Below are positions 25,843 to 36,391 of a DNA stretch of 64,000 nt, in pieces. The notes under the pieces were generated by a model. It was given only the letters and a program-made list of their open reading frames with translations, was not told the DNA's origin and ran no database searches. Source of the stretch: Kutzneria chonburiensis (GTDB taxonomy: Bacteria; Actinomycetota; Actinomycetes; Mycobacteriales; Pseudonocardiaceae). Location: positions 8,370,001 to 8,434,000 of the forward strand of contig NZ_CP097263.1 in the NCBI RefSeq assembly GCF_028622115.1, read 5' to 3'. The translations under genes were made by a program, and so were the position numbers. Position 1 is the first letter of the stretch; each line of letters starts with the position of its first letter.

Positions 25843-27187
25843 ACCCTCGCACCTGGTGGCGGCGGCGGTCGCTGCGCTCCAAGATCACGGGCTCGGCCAC
25901 GCTGTTCGCGATGGTGTGCCTGCTGGTGCTGTCCCGCATGGCCGGCGGCGCGATCGGCCCGCTGCTGGTCGGGGCGGCGGACTCGGAGCTGCACAAAGCC
26001 CTCACCGAGGCGGCGCCGGCCGTGGCCGCCGGCCAGCCGGTGCGCTCCTCGCTGGTGGACGTGCAACTGCGCGTCCTGGACACCGACGGCGCGCCGGTCG
26101 ACGGTGGCCCGGCCCCGAAGCTGAGCGAGCGTGACGTCAGAGCCCTGATGTCGGGTCAGGACGTGCTGCGCCTCGGCGACGACCCGCCGCACCGCTGGAT
26201 CGGCCAGGTCATCTACGACCCGACGGGCCTGCCGCGCCTGGTGGCGGCGGGGGCCGACCTCGTGGGCTACAACCAGGCGGTACGCGAGGGCGCGGACTGG
26301 CTGTCGCTGGCCGCGGTGTTCGCGTCGCTGCTGATCGGCGTGGCGACGTGGTTCGTGGTCGGCTGGTCGCTGTGGCCGGTACGGCGCATGCAGGCGGCGG
26401 CGGGCGCGCTGCCGGCGGGGAGCGCCTGCCGGTGCCGGAGGCGCACGACGAACTGCGCTCACTGGCCGAAGCCATGAACGAGCTGCTGGTACGGCACGAC
26501 GAAGCGGTGCAACGGCTGCGGCGCTTCACCGGGGACGCGGCGCACGAGCTGCGCTCGCCGGTGGCGTCGATCCGTGCGCAGGCGGAGGTGGCGGTGGCGC
26601 ACCCGGACCCGGAGTTCGCGCAGGAGGTGCTCGCGGCGGTCACGGACGAGTCGGAGCGCATGTCGACGCTGGTGGACGACCTGTTGGCGCTGGCGCGGTC
26701 CGACGCCGGGGAGTCGCAGCCGGTGGCGCGCGTGGACGTGAGCGAGGCGGCGATCGCCGCGGCCGAGCGCCTGTCCGGCAACGGCCCGCGCATCTGGGTC
26801 GACGCGCCGCGCGCGGGGGCGATGGTGCTGTGCGCGCCCGGCGAAGTGGCGCTGGTGTTGAACAACCTGCTCAACAACGCCCTGCGCTACGCCCGCGTGC
26901 AGGTCAACGTCACCGTGCTGCCGGCCGGAACGACCGTGCGGCTGCTGGTCGACGACGACGGCCCGGGCGTGCCGGTGGAACACCGCACGCGCCTGTTCGA
27001 CCGCTTCTACCGCGTGCAGGACGACCGTGGTCGCGGCACCGGCGGCGCGGGTCTGGGCCTGGCGCTGGTGGCCGAAGCCGTGCGGCGGCGCGGCGGAACC
27101 GTGCGGGTGACGGATTCACCGCAAGGTGGTGCCCGGTTCGAGGTGCGGTGGCCGGCGTCCGGCCTGGCCATGTGGGGCAGGATCTGA
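25839..27187 (+). pseudogene. Sensor histidine kinase (frameshifted)
   Basis: The N-terminal frame encodes a membrane segment, an extracytoplasmic sensor of about 110 residues, a second membrane segment (LAAVFASLLIGVATWFVVGW) and the start of a HAMP domain. The C-terminal frame has the HAMP end, H-box DAAHELRSPVASIRAQAEV, N-box LNNLLNNALRYA, G1 DDDGPGVP, F-box FDRFYRV and G2 GTGGAGLGLALV. They join at the GGGG run 26417-26420; a fifth G gives ALPAGERLPVPEAHDEL in one frame. All catalytic motifs are intact, so this is probably a working kinase of about 449 residues hit by a sequencing error. Partner of the response regulator just upstream. Confidence 0.88.
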
Positions 27188-27189
27188 GC

Positions 27190-27600
27190 GTGACCCAGGT
27201 TGTCGTTGCCACCGCGATCATGCGGAACGGACAGGTGCTGGCCCAGCAGCGGGCCTTTCCCAGTGCCGATGCCGGCCGTTGGGAATTCCCCGGCGGACGG
27301 GTGGAGCCGGGCGAGTCCGAAGAGGCGGCCGTCGTGCGGGAATGCCGGGAAGAACTCGGTGTCGACGTGAAAACCGGTCAACGCATCGGACCAGAGGTGC
27401 CACTGCGGAACGGCATGGTGCTCCGCCTCTATACGGCAACGCTGGTGGACGAAAACGCGGAGCCGGTTGCCGTTGAACACAGCGCCGTCAAATGGGTCGG
27501 CGCCGGCGAAATCGATGACGTCCCCTGGCTCGACGCGGACCTCGCGTTCCTGCCGGATCTCACGGAAATTGTTCGAAAGGACCGTCGGACAAACCCCTGA
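27190..27600 (+). CDS. mutT: Nudix hydrolase, MutT-like (8-oxo-dGTP diphosphatase type)
   Basis: A 136-residue Nudix protein starting at a GTG two bases after the kinase stop. The Nudix box GGRVEPGESEEAAVVRECRE-ELGV matches the G-x5-E-x7-REUxEExGU rule. The short length and the start TQVVVATAIMRNGQVLAQQRA resemble MutT, which removes 8-oxo-dGTP from the nucleotide pool. Exact substrate is inferred. It may be cotranscribed with the two-component genes by position only. Confidence 0.9.
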   Translation: MTQVVVATAIMRNGQVLAQQRAFPSADAGRWEFPGGRVEPGESEEAAVVRECREELGVDVKTGQRIGPEVPLRNGMVLRLYTATLVDENAEPVAVEHSAVKWVGAGEIDDVPWLDADLAFLPDLTEIVRKDRRTNP

Positions 27601-27700
27601 CCTGCGCGAACGAGACTTCGCACATTGCCGGCTTGAACCGGACGCCCGTCGCGGGCTTTGCTGGTGGCACCGGAAATCCGGCATGCATCGAGGGGAAAAC

Positions 27701-28051
27701 ATGAACAAGGCAATCGCCGCTGTCGCCGCGTCCGCAATCGGTCTTGGCCTGATGGCCGCCGCCGCACCGACCGCGTCGGCGACCGACGTGAAGCACGCGA
27801 GCATCAGCTGCACCTCGCCCAAGGACGCGGACGCGAACTACTCCTGGGCCAACGGCGTCACCTCGGTCACCGTGTACTTCAACAACCACTGCTCGCACAA
27901 GGTGTCGGCCGGAATCGTGGTCGAGGACGTGCAGGACGGCCGGCTGGACATCTACTGCATGGTCACCAACGGCGGCACCAAGGGCAAGCACAAGTTCGAC
28001 ATCGGCGCCCAGAACAAGGTGAAGCGCATTCAAAAGGGCTGCTCGCTCTGA
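27701..28051 (+). CDS. Small secreted protein with four cysteines
   Basis: A 116-residue protein. The ATG is preceded by GAGGGGA, and a Sec signal peptide ends at about residue 27 (PTASA). The mature part is short and basic (pI high), with four cysteines (in SISCTS, NHCSHK, IYCMV and the last residues KGCSL), probably two disulfides. I do not recognise a family. A strong terminator follows at 28090. An open frame upstream of the ATG overlaps the Nudix gene and is not used. Confidence 0.75.
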   Translation: MNKAIAAVAASAIGLGLMAAAAPTASATDVKHASISCTSPKDADANYSWANGVTSVTVYFNNHCSHKVSAGIVVEDVQDGRLDIYCMVTNGGTKGKHKFDIGAQNKVKRIQKGCSL

Positions 28052-28089
28052 GGTGAGCCGGGCCGACACCCGGGGAGGATGTCGGCGCT

Positions 28090-28125
28090 GAGGCGGGTGA
28101 TCCCGGGGGAGGGGTCACCCGCCTC
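28090..28125. terminator. Terminator hairpin
   Basis: Perfect 11-bp arms (GAGGCGGGTGA at 28090-28100, TCACCCGCCTC at 28115-28125) with a 14-base loop, 38 bp after the small secreted protein gene. Confidence 0.75.
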
Positions 28126-28167
28126 ACACGTCTGATCACGGCTCGTGCTGACCTATATTTCACGGTT

Positions 28168-29007
28168 GTGACCGGTCCTCAGAATCAGCCGAGGCGAGGG
28201 CGCAAGCACATCGTTCCGGACGCCGACGACGGCCCGGTCGCGCGTTTCGCCCGTGAGCTGCTGGCGCTGAAGGAGTCGGCCGGCAACCCGTCCTATGACC
28301 GGATGCGCGCCGAACTCGGTGCGGCGGCGTCGAAATCCACGCTCTCCGCGGCCACCAGGGGCCGGGTCCTGCCCTCGTGGGAGACCACCTGGGAGTTCGT
28401 CCGCAGCCTGGCCGGCGCCGGCGAGGACGTCCGCCGGGAGTGGCGTTTCCGTTGGGAGAACGCCAATGCCGAGCCGGCCGTGGAACCGGAGCCGGTGGTG
28501 GCGGCCAAGCCGAGGAACCGGAAAACGGCCGTGCTGGCCATCGCGGTCGTCGTGCTGGTGCTGGCGGCCGGCGCGGTGCTGGTGCCACGGCTGTTCCGGC
28601 AGCTGCCGACCTGGGGCGCCCGCAATCCGTATCCGCTGCCCGGCGACGCAGCGGGGTTCGGCGGCGACGGCCTGTCCGGCGACATGACCTTCCCGGACGG
28701 CTCGCAGGTGCCGGTCGGTCAGACCTTCACCAAGGTGTGGCGGCTGAAGAACACCGGGACCGTGGCCTGGCACGACCGCTTCCTGGAGATCGCCGGCGGC
28801 ACCACCATGCAGTGCGTCTCGCCGAGCCGGGCTGCGGTGCCGGACGCCGAGCCGGGCCAGATGATCGCCGTCAGCGTCGCGGTCACGCCGACCGCCACCG
28901 GTGTCTGCCACGTGCTGTGGAAGATGGTCGACGCGCAGGGCGCGCTGGTCTTCCCCGACCACAACGGCGTCTTCTACGACGTGAAAGTGATCGCGCCCAC
29001 GCACTGA
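28168..29007 (+). CDS. Membrane protein with HTH-like N-terminus and NBR1-Ig-like domain
   Basis: A 279-residue protein. Residues about 22-95 (FARELLALKESAGNPSYDRM and LSAATRGRVLPSWETTWEFV) resemble the XRE-type helical module found at the start of many actinobacterial signalling proteins. A membrane helix follows (AVLAIAVVVLVLAAGAVLV). The external C-terminus has GDMTFPDGSQVPVGQTFTKV then WRLKNTGTVAWHD and VLWKMVDAQG, the NBR1 Ig-like (FW) domain with three of its tryptophans visible. In eukaryotic NBR1/ILRUN this domain binds partner proteins; in bacteria it is a probable extracellular protein- or wall-binding module. A GTG at 28168 is the start. Confidence 0.82.
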   Translation: MTGPQNQPRRGRKHIVPDADDGPVARFARELLALKESAGNPSYDRMRAELGAAASKSTLSAATRGRVLPSWETTWEFVRSLAGAGEDVRREWRFRWENANAEPAVEPEPVVAAKPRNRKTAVLAIAVVVLVLAAGAVLVPRLFRQLPTWGARNPYPLPGDAAGFGGDGLSGDMTFPDGSQVPVGQTFTKVWRLKNTGTVAWHDRFLEIAGGTTMQCVSPSRAAVPDAEPGQMIAVSVAVTPTATGVCHVLWKMVDAQGALVFPDHNGVFYDVKVIAPTH

Positions 29008-29087
29008 CGGGGTGTGAACCCTGTCACTAGAAAAATCATCAGCGCGACGGCGAAAACAAGATCAAATACTGTCGGCGATGCCGCGAA

Positions 29088-29198
29088 TCACGCCGCCTTC
29101 TTCTTGGCCTTGAGCAGGGCGACCACCGGGCACCGCTTGCACCTGGGCTTGGACCGGCAGCACTTCTTCTTCACCTTGACCTTGCCCACCCGTGGCAC
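29088..29198 (-). CDS. 36-residue Cys/Lys-rich conserved actinobacterial protein
   Basis: A very short gene missed by length filters. It reads from a GTG at 29196-29198: VPRVGKVKVKKKCCRSKPRC continuing with KRCPVVALLKAKKKAA. It has four cysteines as CC-x5-C-x2-C and 14 lysine or arginine residues, so it may bind zinc and nucleic acid or ribosomes. I recall similar tiny basic CCRSKPRC proteins near translation genes in other actinobacteria. It is divergent from typA with 145 bp between starts. The start codon could also be the GTG three codons in. Confidence 0.75.
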   Translation of the reverse strand: MPRVGKVKVKKKCCRSKPRCKRCPVVALLKAKKKAA

Positions 29199-29343
29199 TC
29201 CCGTCGTCGACTCCCGACAGGATAGGTGAGGCTGCCCTTACTCGGAACCCGTCCGTCCGAAAAGGTACGATGGGCGAGGACACGTGCGGGTATAGACGGC
29301 CGCCGGTGCCCACCTCCCACCTCGAAAGCTCTAGGAGTCCCGC

Positions 29344-31245
<1,902 letters not shown>

Positions 31246-31276
31246 CAACCTTTCCTACCCCGCACGCGTCTATTCA

Positions 31277-31326
31277 CCCGTGTGGTCCATAGTTGACGGC
31301 TGAAGCCCGGCTGTGGACCACACGGG
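31277..31326. terminator. 13-bp inverted repeat after typA
   Basis: Perfect arms CCCGTGTGGTCCA (31277-31289) and TGGACCACACGGG (31314-31326) with a 24-base spacer. It lies 31 bp after typA and 37 bp before the lpqW-like start, close to its ribosome site. It is likely a typA terminator or attenuator; a protein-binding operator is also possible. Confidence 0.6.
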
Positions 31327-31363
31327 GCTTCGCCCCGGTCGAAACACCTTGGAGGCGGATTTC

Positions 31364-33112
31364 GTGCGCGGCAGGTCGGCGCTGCTGGCCCTCACGGCGG
31401 CGGTGTGCGCGCTGCTGACGGCCTGCACCGATTCGCCGCCACCGCCGTTGGTCAGCATTCCGCCGACCGCGGTGACCCCGACCACGCAGGCCGACCCGAC
31501 CCAGCTGGTGATCGGCATGGACAGCGTGAAGGGCGGCTACAACCCGCACCTGCTGGCCAACCAGACCACGGTCACCCGGGCGCTCGGTGAACTCGTGCTG
31601 CCCTCGGTTTTCCACACCGGCCCGGACGGCAGCCCACAGCTGGACACCACGCTGATGGTGTCGGCCGAGGTGACCAAGGCCAGCCCGTACACGGTCACGT
31701 ACACCATCAAGCCGCAGGCGGCCTGGGGTGACGGCGCGCCGATCGCCGCCGAGGACTTCGCCTACCTGTGGCAGAACATGCGCAGCCAGCCCGGCGTGGT
31801 CGACCCGGCCGGCTACCGCTTGATCACCGGCGTCTCGGCCCGTGACGGCGGCCGGGTGGCCGACGTGACGTTCAGCCAGCCCTACCCGGGCTGGCGGACG
31901 CTGTTCGGCAACCTGCTGCCGGCGCACGTGCTCAAGGACGCCCCCGGCGGCTGGACCGGGGCGCTGAGCGAGACCTTCCCGGCGGCCGGAGGCCCGTTCT
32001 CCATCCGCAGCATCGACCCCGAGCGCGGCGAGATCGTGTTGCAGCGCAACGACCGCTACTGGGGCCGGTCGACCAAGCTGGAGCGGATCGTGCTGCGCCA
32101 GGCCGGCCAGGCCGACCTGATCGCTGCGCTCAAGGCCGGCGACGACCAGCTGGCGGTGATGACCGCGGGCGACAGCACCATGCGCGGGCTGACCGAGCTG
32201 GGCAAGGCGGTCACGCTGACCACCGTGCCCAATCCGGTCGTGGTGGAGCTGTTGCTACGGCAGAGCAGTGCGCGGTTGTCCAACCCGACGCTGCGGGCCG
32301 CCGTGTTCGCGGCGATCGACCGGGACGCGCTGATCACCCTGGGCACGGGCGGCGGCCCGTCGGCGACACTCCGGGCCGACTCGCTGGTGACGGCCCCCTC
32401 GCAGCCGGGCTACAAGCCGTCCATCCCGCCCGGCGTCGGGGCACCCAACCACGATGTGGTGAATCAACTTCTCACCCAGGCGGGCTACACCAAGGCCAAC
32501 GGGGCCTGGCTGCGTGACGGCGTGCCGCTCAACCTCGTCATCGGCGCGCCCAACGACCGGGCCCCCTATTCACAGCTGGCCGGTGTGCTCCAGCAGCAGC
32601 TGTCGGCCGCCGGCATCGGGGCCACCATCCTGAACACATCCGGTGACCAGCTGTTCGGGACCGTGCTGCCGGCCACCACGACCACCTCGCCGTCCGCCAG
32701 CACCAGCACCACCCCTGCCAACGACCAGGGCAACGACACCGACAGTTCGGTGGACATCGCGATCGTCCCGCAGGCGGTGGGGGGTGACCCGGCCGGCGTG
32801 CTGGCGGCGTCCTTCGGCTGCCGCGGGGCCCTGCCGGACGGCACCACGGCACTGCCGGCGGCCAACCCGGCCGGGTTCTGCGACCGGGGCCTGCAGCCGA
32901 CCGTCGAAGCGGCCCTGACCGGCGCGATCTCGCTGTCGGACGCGTTGGCCACGGTCGAGCCGGCGTTGTGGCAGCAGCATGTGGCGATGCCTTTGTTCCA
33001 ACTGTCCGATGTGCTCGCAACCGGTTCCGAGATCACTGGTGTGAACGGCGGACCACCCTTGGTCGGGCCCTTTGCCGGCGCGCCAACGTGGCGGCGTTCT
33101 GTTCGCCGATGA
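31364..33112 (+). CDS. lpqW: LpqW-like family 5 substrate-binding lipoprotein
   Basis: A 582-residue lipoprotein with lipobox LTAC (Cys21). The start is a GTG with GGAGG 8 bp upstream; the longer open frame is not used. The fold is that of peptide-binding (SBP family 5) proteins: LVIGMDSVKGGYNPHLLANQ, then VTYTIKPQAAWGDGAPIAAEDF and NDRYWGRSTKLERIVL. In mycobacteria LpqW, encoded beside typA, has this fold and controls phosphatidylinositol mannoside/lipoarabinomannan synthesis rather than peptide uptake. The same gene order supports the assignment. A peptide-binding role is the alternative. A Thr/Ser/Pro-rich low-complexity insertion lies near residues 440-465. Confidence 0.8.
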   Translation: MRGRSALLALTAAVCALLTACTDSPPPPLVSIPPTAVTPTTQADPTQLVIGMDSVKGGYNPHLLANQTTVTRALGELVLPSVFHTGPDGSPQLDTTLMVSAEVTKASPYTVTYTIKPQAAWGDGAPIAAEDFAYLWQNMRSQPGVVDPAGYRLITGVSARDGGRVADVTFSQPYPGWRTLFGNLLPAHVLKDAPGGWTGALSETFPAAGGPFSIRSIDPERGEIVLQRNDRYWGRSTKLERIVLRQAGQADLIAALKAGDDQLAVMTAGDSTMRGLTELGKAVTLTTVPNPVVVELLLRQSSARLSNPTLRAAVFAAIDRDALITLGTGGGPSATLRADSLVTAPSQPGYKPSIPPGVGAPNHDVVNQLLTQAGYTKANGAWLRDGVPLNLVIGAPNDRAPYSQLAGVLQQQLSAAGIGATILNTSGDQLFGTVLPATTTTSPSASTSTTPANDQGNDTDSSVDIAIVPQAVGGDPAGVLAASFGCRGALPDGTTALPAANPAGFCDRGLQPTVEAALTGAISLSDALATVEPALWQQHVAMPLFQLSDVLATGSEITGVNGGPPLVGPFAGAPTWRRSVRR

Positions 33113-33417
33113 CCCATTCGTGTTGTTAATCGCTGTTAATTCGGGCAGTCGCGAGGTACTGTCCGATTTCAACGCTTGACAGATTTTTCCCCCGTTCGGG
33201 TAGCGAACGATCCCGCCCGGTAACTGCTCAATCGCTACGCGCTGTCACCGTGTCACCCTTTGGTCACGATCCCGGTGTGACCAGTGACCCACGGGGATTC
33301 CTCTTCTTACGGTGCCTGGCATCAGCGCGCAGGTCGAGTAGCTTGTTGCGCGCTATGGTCCCCGGGCGGAGCGCGTCGACCTGATCGGGTCGCGGCCGCC
33401 CTGTGCTAGGAGGGCAC
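33113..33417. promoter_or_regulatory. Regulatory region of the peptide transporter operon
   Basis: This 305-bp gap has a TTGACA (33176-33181) with a weak -10 candidate TAGCGA (33201-33206, spacing 19). From 33243 to 33290 the pentamer GTCAC or its complement recurs about six times, including TGTCACCGTGTCACC and the perfect inverted pair TGGTCAC (33261-33267) and GTGACCA (33277-33283). This looks like a multi-site operator. An AGGAGG ribosome site at 33408-33413 precedes the first gene. Confidence 0.5.
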
Positions 33418-35229
33418 GTGTCAATGAGGAGATCCAAGGCGATCCCCGCGATCGCGGTGATGGCCGGCGCAGCTCTCATGCTGACCGCATGTGGCGGCTC
33501 CGGTGGGGGCGATCAGAACAATGGGTCCAACGGTGGCGGACTCGCCAGCGCGGCCATTGCCAAGGGTGAATCCGGAGACACGTACACCGCGCCGAAGGTC
33601 AAGGACATTGGCCCGGTCGTTGTTTCGACCGACAAGCCGTTTACCGCGTACAACAACGCGACGGCCGACGCGGTGCAGTCGTACAACAGCTACGCGCTGA
33701 TCCAGGTCCTCGCGCGGCCGTTCATCCTGGACGGCAACAACAAGGTCCTGCTCAACAAGGACGTCATGGACTCGGTCGAGGTCACCTCGACCAGCCCGAA
33801 GCAGGTCGTGACGTGGAAGATCAAGAAGGGCGTCAGCTGGTCGGACGGCGTCCCGTGGAACTGCAAGGACTTCTACCTGGCCTGGCTGGCGCAGAGCGGC
33901 CAGGACCTGAAGGCCGACGGCAAGACCACGTACTTCCTGCCCGGCGGCACCACCGGCTACAGCCAGATCGACTCGGCCAAGTGCCAGGACGACCAGACCT
34001 TCGTCACGTCGTTCTCCTCGCCGTTCGGTGACTGGAAGAGCCTGTTCGGCATCTCCGACGACCTGCTCCCGGCGCACGTCCTGGAGAAGCAGACCGGCGT
34101 CTCGGACATCACCCAGGTGACCCCGAAGAGCCCGGCCGACCTGCTGACCAAGGTCTCGGACTTCTGGAACACGGGCTGGAAGGGCTTCAAGGCCGACCTG
34201 GCCCCGGGCTCCGGCGCGTACATGATCAGCGACTGGCAGCAGGGCTCCTCCATCACGCTGGTCCGCAACCCGAAGTGGCCGGGCAACCCCGGCGGCCCGG
34301 CGAAGATCACCCTCAAGGCGATCCCCGACTCCAACGCCCAGGTGCAGGCGCTCCAGAACAACGAGGAGCAGGTGCTGTCCTCGGCGCAGCCGGACGCCAA
34401 CGCCGCCCAGACGCTGCAGACCCTCGGCTCGTCGGGCATCACCTACGGCGCCAACGCCGGCCTGAACTTCGAGCACCTCGACCTGAACCTCAAGCGCGCG
34501 GTGTTCCAGGACGAGGCGGTGCGCAAGGCGTTCGGCCAGTGCATCAACCGCAACGAGCTGGTCGACAAGCTGATCAAGCAGGTTCAGCCGGACGCCAAGC
34601 CGTTCAACAGCGTGATCTTCTTCCCGGGTATGCCCGGCTACGCCGACAACTACTCGGACAAGCTGGTCTCCAACCCGGCGACGGCCAAGGCGACGCTGAC
34701 CGCCGACGGCTGGGCCCCCGGCCCGGACGGCATCATGGTCAAGGACGGCAAGAAGCTGACCTTCAAGATCAGCCACACCGACATCCCGCGCCGTAAGCAG
34801 ACCGTGGCGCTGCTCCAGCAGGAGTGCAAGGCGGCCGGCATCGACATCCAGGACGACACCGACGCCAACTTCCTGGACAAGCGGGTCAGCGACAGCGACT
34901 ACGACGTGGCCCTGTTCGCCTGGTCGGTCGCTCCGTTCCACTCCGCCGGCATCACCACGTACAAGACCGGTGGCAACCAGAACTGGAACGGCACCACCTC
35001 CAAGGTGGCGGACGACGCGTTCGACAACGCCCTGAAGCAGACCGACGACGCCGCCGCGGTGACCTACTACCAGGCCGCCGACAAGGCGATCGCCGACACC
35101 TACTCGACGTTCCCGCTGTTCCAGCCCCCGAACATGTGGGCCTACACCGGTGACATCGACAAGGCGTGGTTCCAGAGCTACTACGGCTCGATGTGGAACG
35201 CCAACGAGTGGCAGAAGCCGAACGCCTGA
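33418..35229 (+). CDS. Oligopeptide ABC transporter substrate-binding lipoprotein
   Basis: A 603-residue SBP family 5 lipoprotein with lipobox LTAC (Cys25), followed by a Gly/Asn-rich linker. Family features include the early VKIKKGVSWSDG-like block (WKIKKGVSWSDGVPWNCKDFY), YMISDWQQGSSITLVRNPKW and VRKAFGQCINRNELVDKLI. It starts at a GTG 4 bp after AGGAGG; an ATG two codons later is an alternative. First gene of the dppABCDF-like operon, delivering peptides (or another ligand) to the permeases. Confidence 0.9.
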   Translation: MSMRRSKAIPAIAVMAGAALMLTACGGSGGGDQNNGSNGGGLASAAIAKGESGDTYTAPKVKDIGPVVVSTDKPFTAYNNATADAVQSYNSYALIQVLARPFILDGNNKVLLNKDVMDSVEVTSTSPKQVVTWKIKKGVSWSDGVPWNCKDFYLAWLAQSGQDLKADGKTTYFLPGGTTGYSQIDSAKCQDDQTFVTSFSSPFGDWKSLFGISDDLLPAHVLEKQTGVSDITQVTPKSPADLLTKVSDFWNTGWKGFKADLAPGSGAYMISDWQQGSSITLVRNPKWPGNPGGPAKITLKAIPDSNAQVQALQNNEEQVLSSAQPDANAAQTLQTLGSSGITYGANAGLNFEHLDLNLKRAVFQDEAVRKAFGQCINRNELVDKLIKQVQPDAKPFNSVIFFPGMPGYADNYSDKLVSNPATAKATLTADGWAPGPDGIMVKDGKKLTFKISHTDIPRRKQTVALLQQECKAAGIDIQDDTDANFLDKRVSDSDYDVALFAWSVAPFHSAGITTYKTGGNQNWNGTTSKVADDAFDNALKQTDDAAAVTYYQAADKAIADTYSTFPLFQPPNMWAYTGDIDKAWFQSYYGSMWNANEWQKPNA

Positions 35230-35392
35230 TTAGCTGTATCAGCGGGTTCGAGCTCCCCGGCGTCGGTCGCGGTCCGCGATCGGCGCCGGGGCGCACCCGT
35301 GTTCACCACTGACCCCGTCCCCACCGTCCAGGCAGACCTCGCTCCAGCCGGCCACCCGACCCGCGCCCGGTGAGGTCGTCGAGGAGCAACCC

Positions 35393-36391
35393 GTGTTCCA
35401 ATACCTGATTCGACGGTTGCTGATCTCCATACCCATCCTGTTGATCGGCAGCTTCCTCGTCTTCATACTCGTGGCCTCCGCCGGTGACCCGCTGGCCGGG
35501 CTGCGCACCAAGCCCGGCATCACGGCGCAGCAGATCCAGTCGCTGTCGGCCCAGCTCGGCCTGGACCACTCCATCCTGGTCCGCTACTGGGACTGGCTGA
35601 CCGGCTTCCTGCGCGGCGACTGGGGCACCAGCATCGCGCTCGGCGAGGCGCAGGCCCCGGTGTTCGACACCATCTCCAACGCGCTCTGGGTGACCATGCG
35701 CCTGGTCATCGGGGCCGAGCTGATCGCGCTCGTGCTGGGCATCGCCGTCGGCGTGTTCTCCGCCGTCCGGCAGTACTCGATCTTCGACTACCTGATGACC
35801 AGCGTCGCGTTCCTGATGTTCTCGATGCCGATCGCCTGTGTCGCCGTCGTGGTCAAGAACTACGGCATCCAGTTCAACGAGCTGCTGCTGTCGCTGCACC
35901 TCAAGCGCTGGCTGCAGACGGCGGGCCCGCCGGCCAACGGCTTCGGGCACAACCTCGGCGAGGTCATCGTCAACTACTCCGGCACCTTCCTGCTGCCGAC
36001 GATCTCGCTGATGACCATCAGCTTCGCCGCGTACAGCCGGTTCCAGCGGGCCTCCATGCTGGAGACGCTCAACGCCGACTACGTGCGGACCGCCCGGGCC
36101 AAGGGCCTCTCGCAGAGCCGGGTGATCTTCCGGCACGCCATGCGCAACGCGCTCATCCCGGTCAGCACGCTGTTCGCGCTCAACATCGGCGCCATCATCG
36201 GTGGCGCGATCATCACCGAGCGCGTGTTCGGCTGGAACGGCATGGGCACCGTGCTGGTCAAGGCCGTGTCCAACTACGACCCCCCGACCCTGATGGGCTG
36301 GTTCGCGGTGACCGCGACCATCGTCGTGATCTTCAACCTGATCTCGGACCTGCTCTACGGCCTTCTCGACCCGAGGATTCGCCTTGCCTGA
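35393..36391 (+). CDS. Peptide ABC transporter permease (DppB-like)
   Basis: A 332-residue permease with six membrane segments. The N-terminus FQYLIRRLLISIPILLIGSF and the EAA loop (YVRTARAKGLSQSRVIFRHA) are typical of DppB/OppB. An extra loop of about 40 residues between segments (LNELLLSLHLKRWLQTAGPP region) is longer than usual. GTG start with GAGGAG 6 bp before. The 163-bp gap from the binding protein contains no clear terminator, so it is probably cotranscribed. Confidence 0.92.
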   Translation: MFQYLIRRLLISIPILLIGSFLVFILVASAGDPLAGLRTKPGITAQQIQSLSAQLGLDHSILVRYWDWLTGFLRGDWGTSIALGEAQAPVFDTISNALWVTMRLVIGAELIALVLGIAVGVFSAVRQYSIFDYLMTSVAFLMFSMPIACVAVVVKNYGIQFNELLLSLHLKRWLQTAGPPANGFGHNLGEVIVNYSGTFLLPTISLMTISFAAYSRFQRASMLETLNADYVRTARAKGLSQSRVIFRHAMRNALIPVSTLFALNIGAIIGGAIITERVFGWNGMGTVLVKAVSNYDPPTLMGWFAVTATIVVIFNLISDLLYGLLDPRIRLA

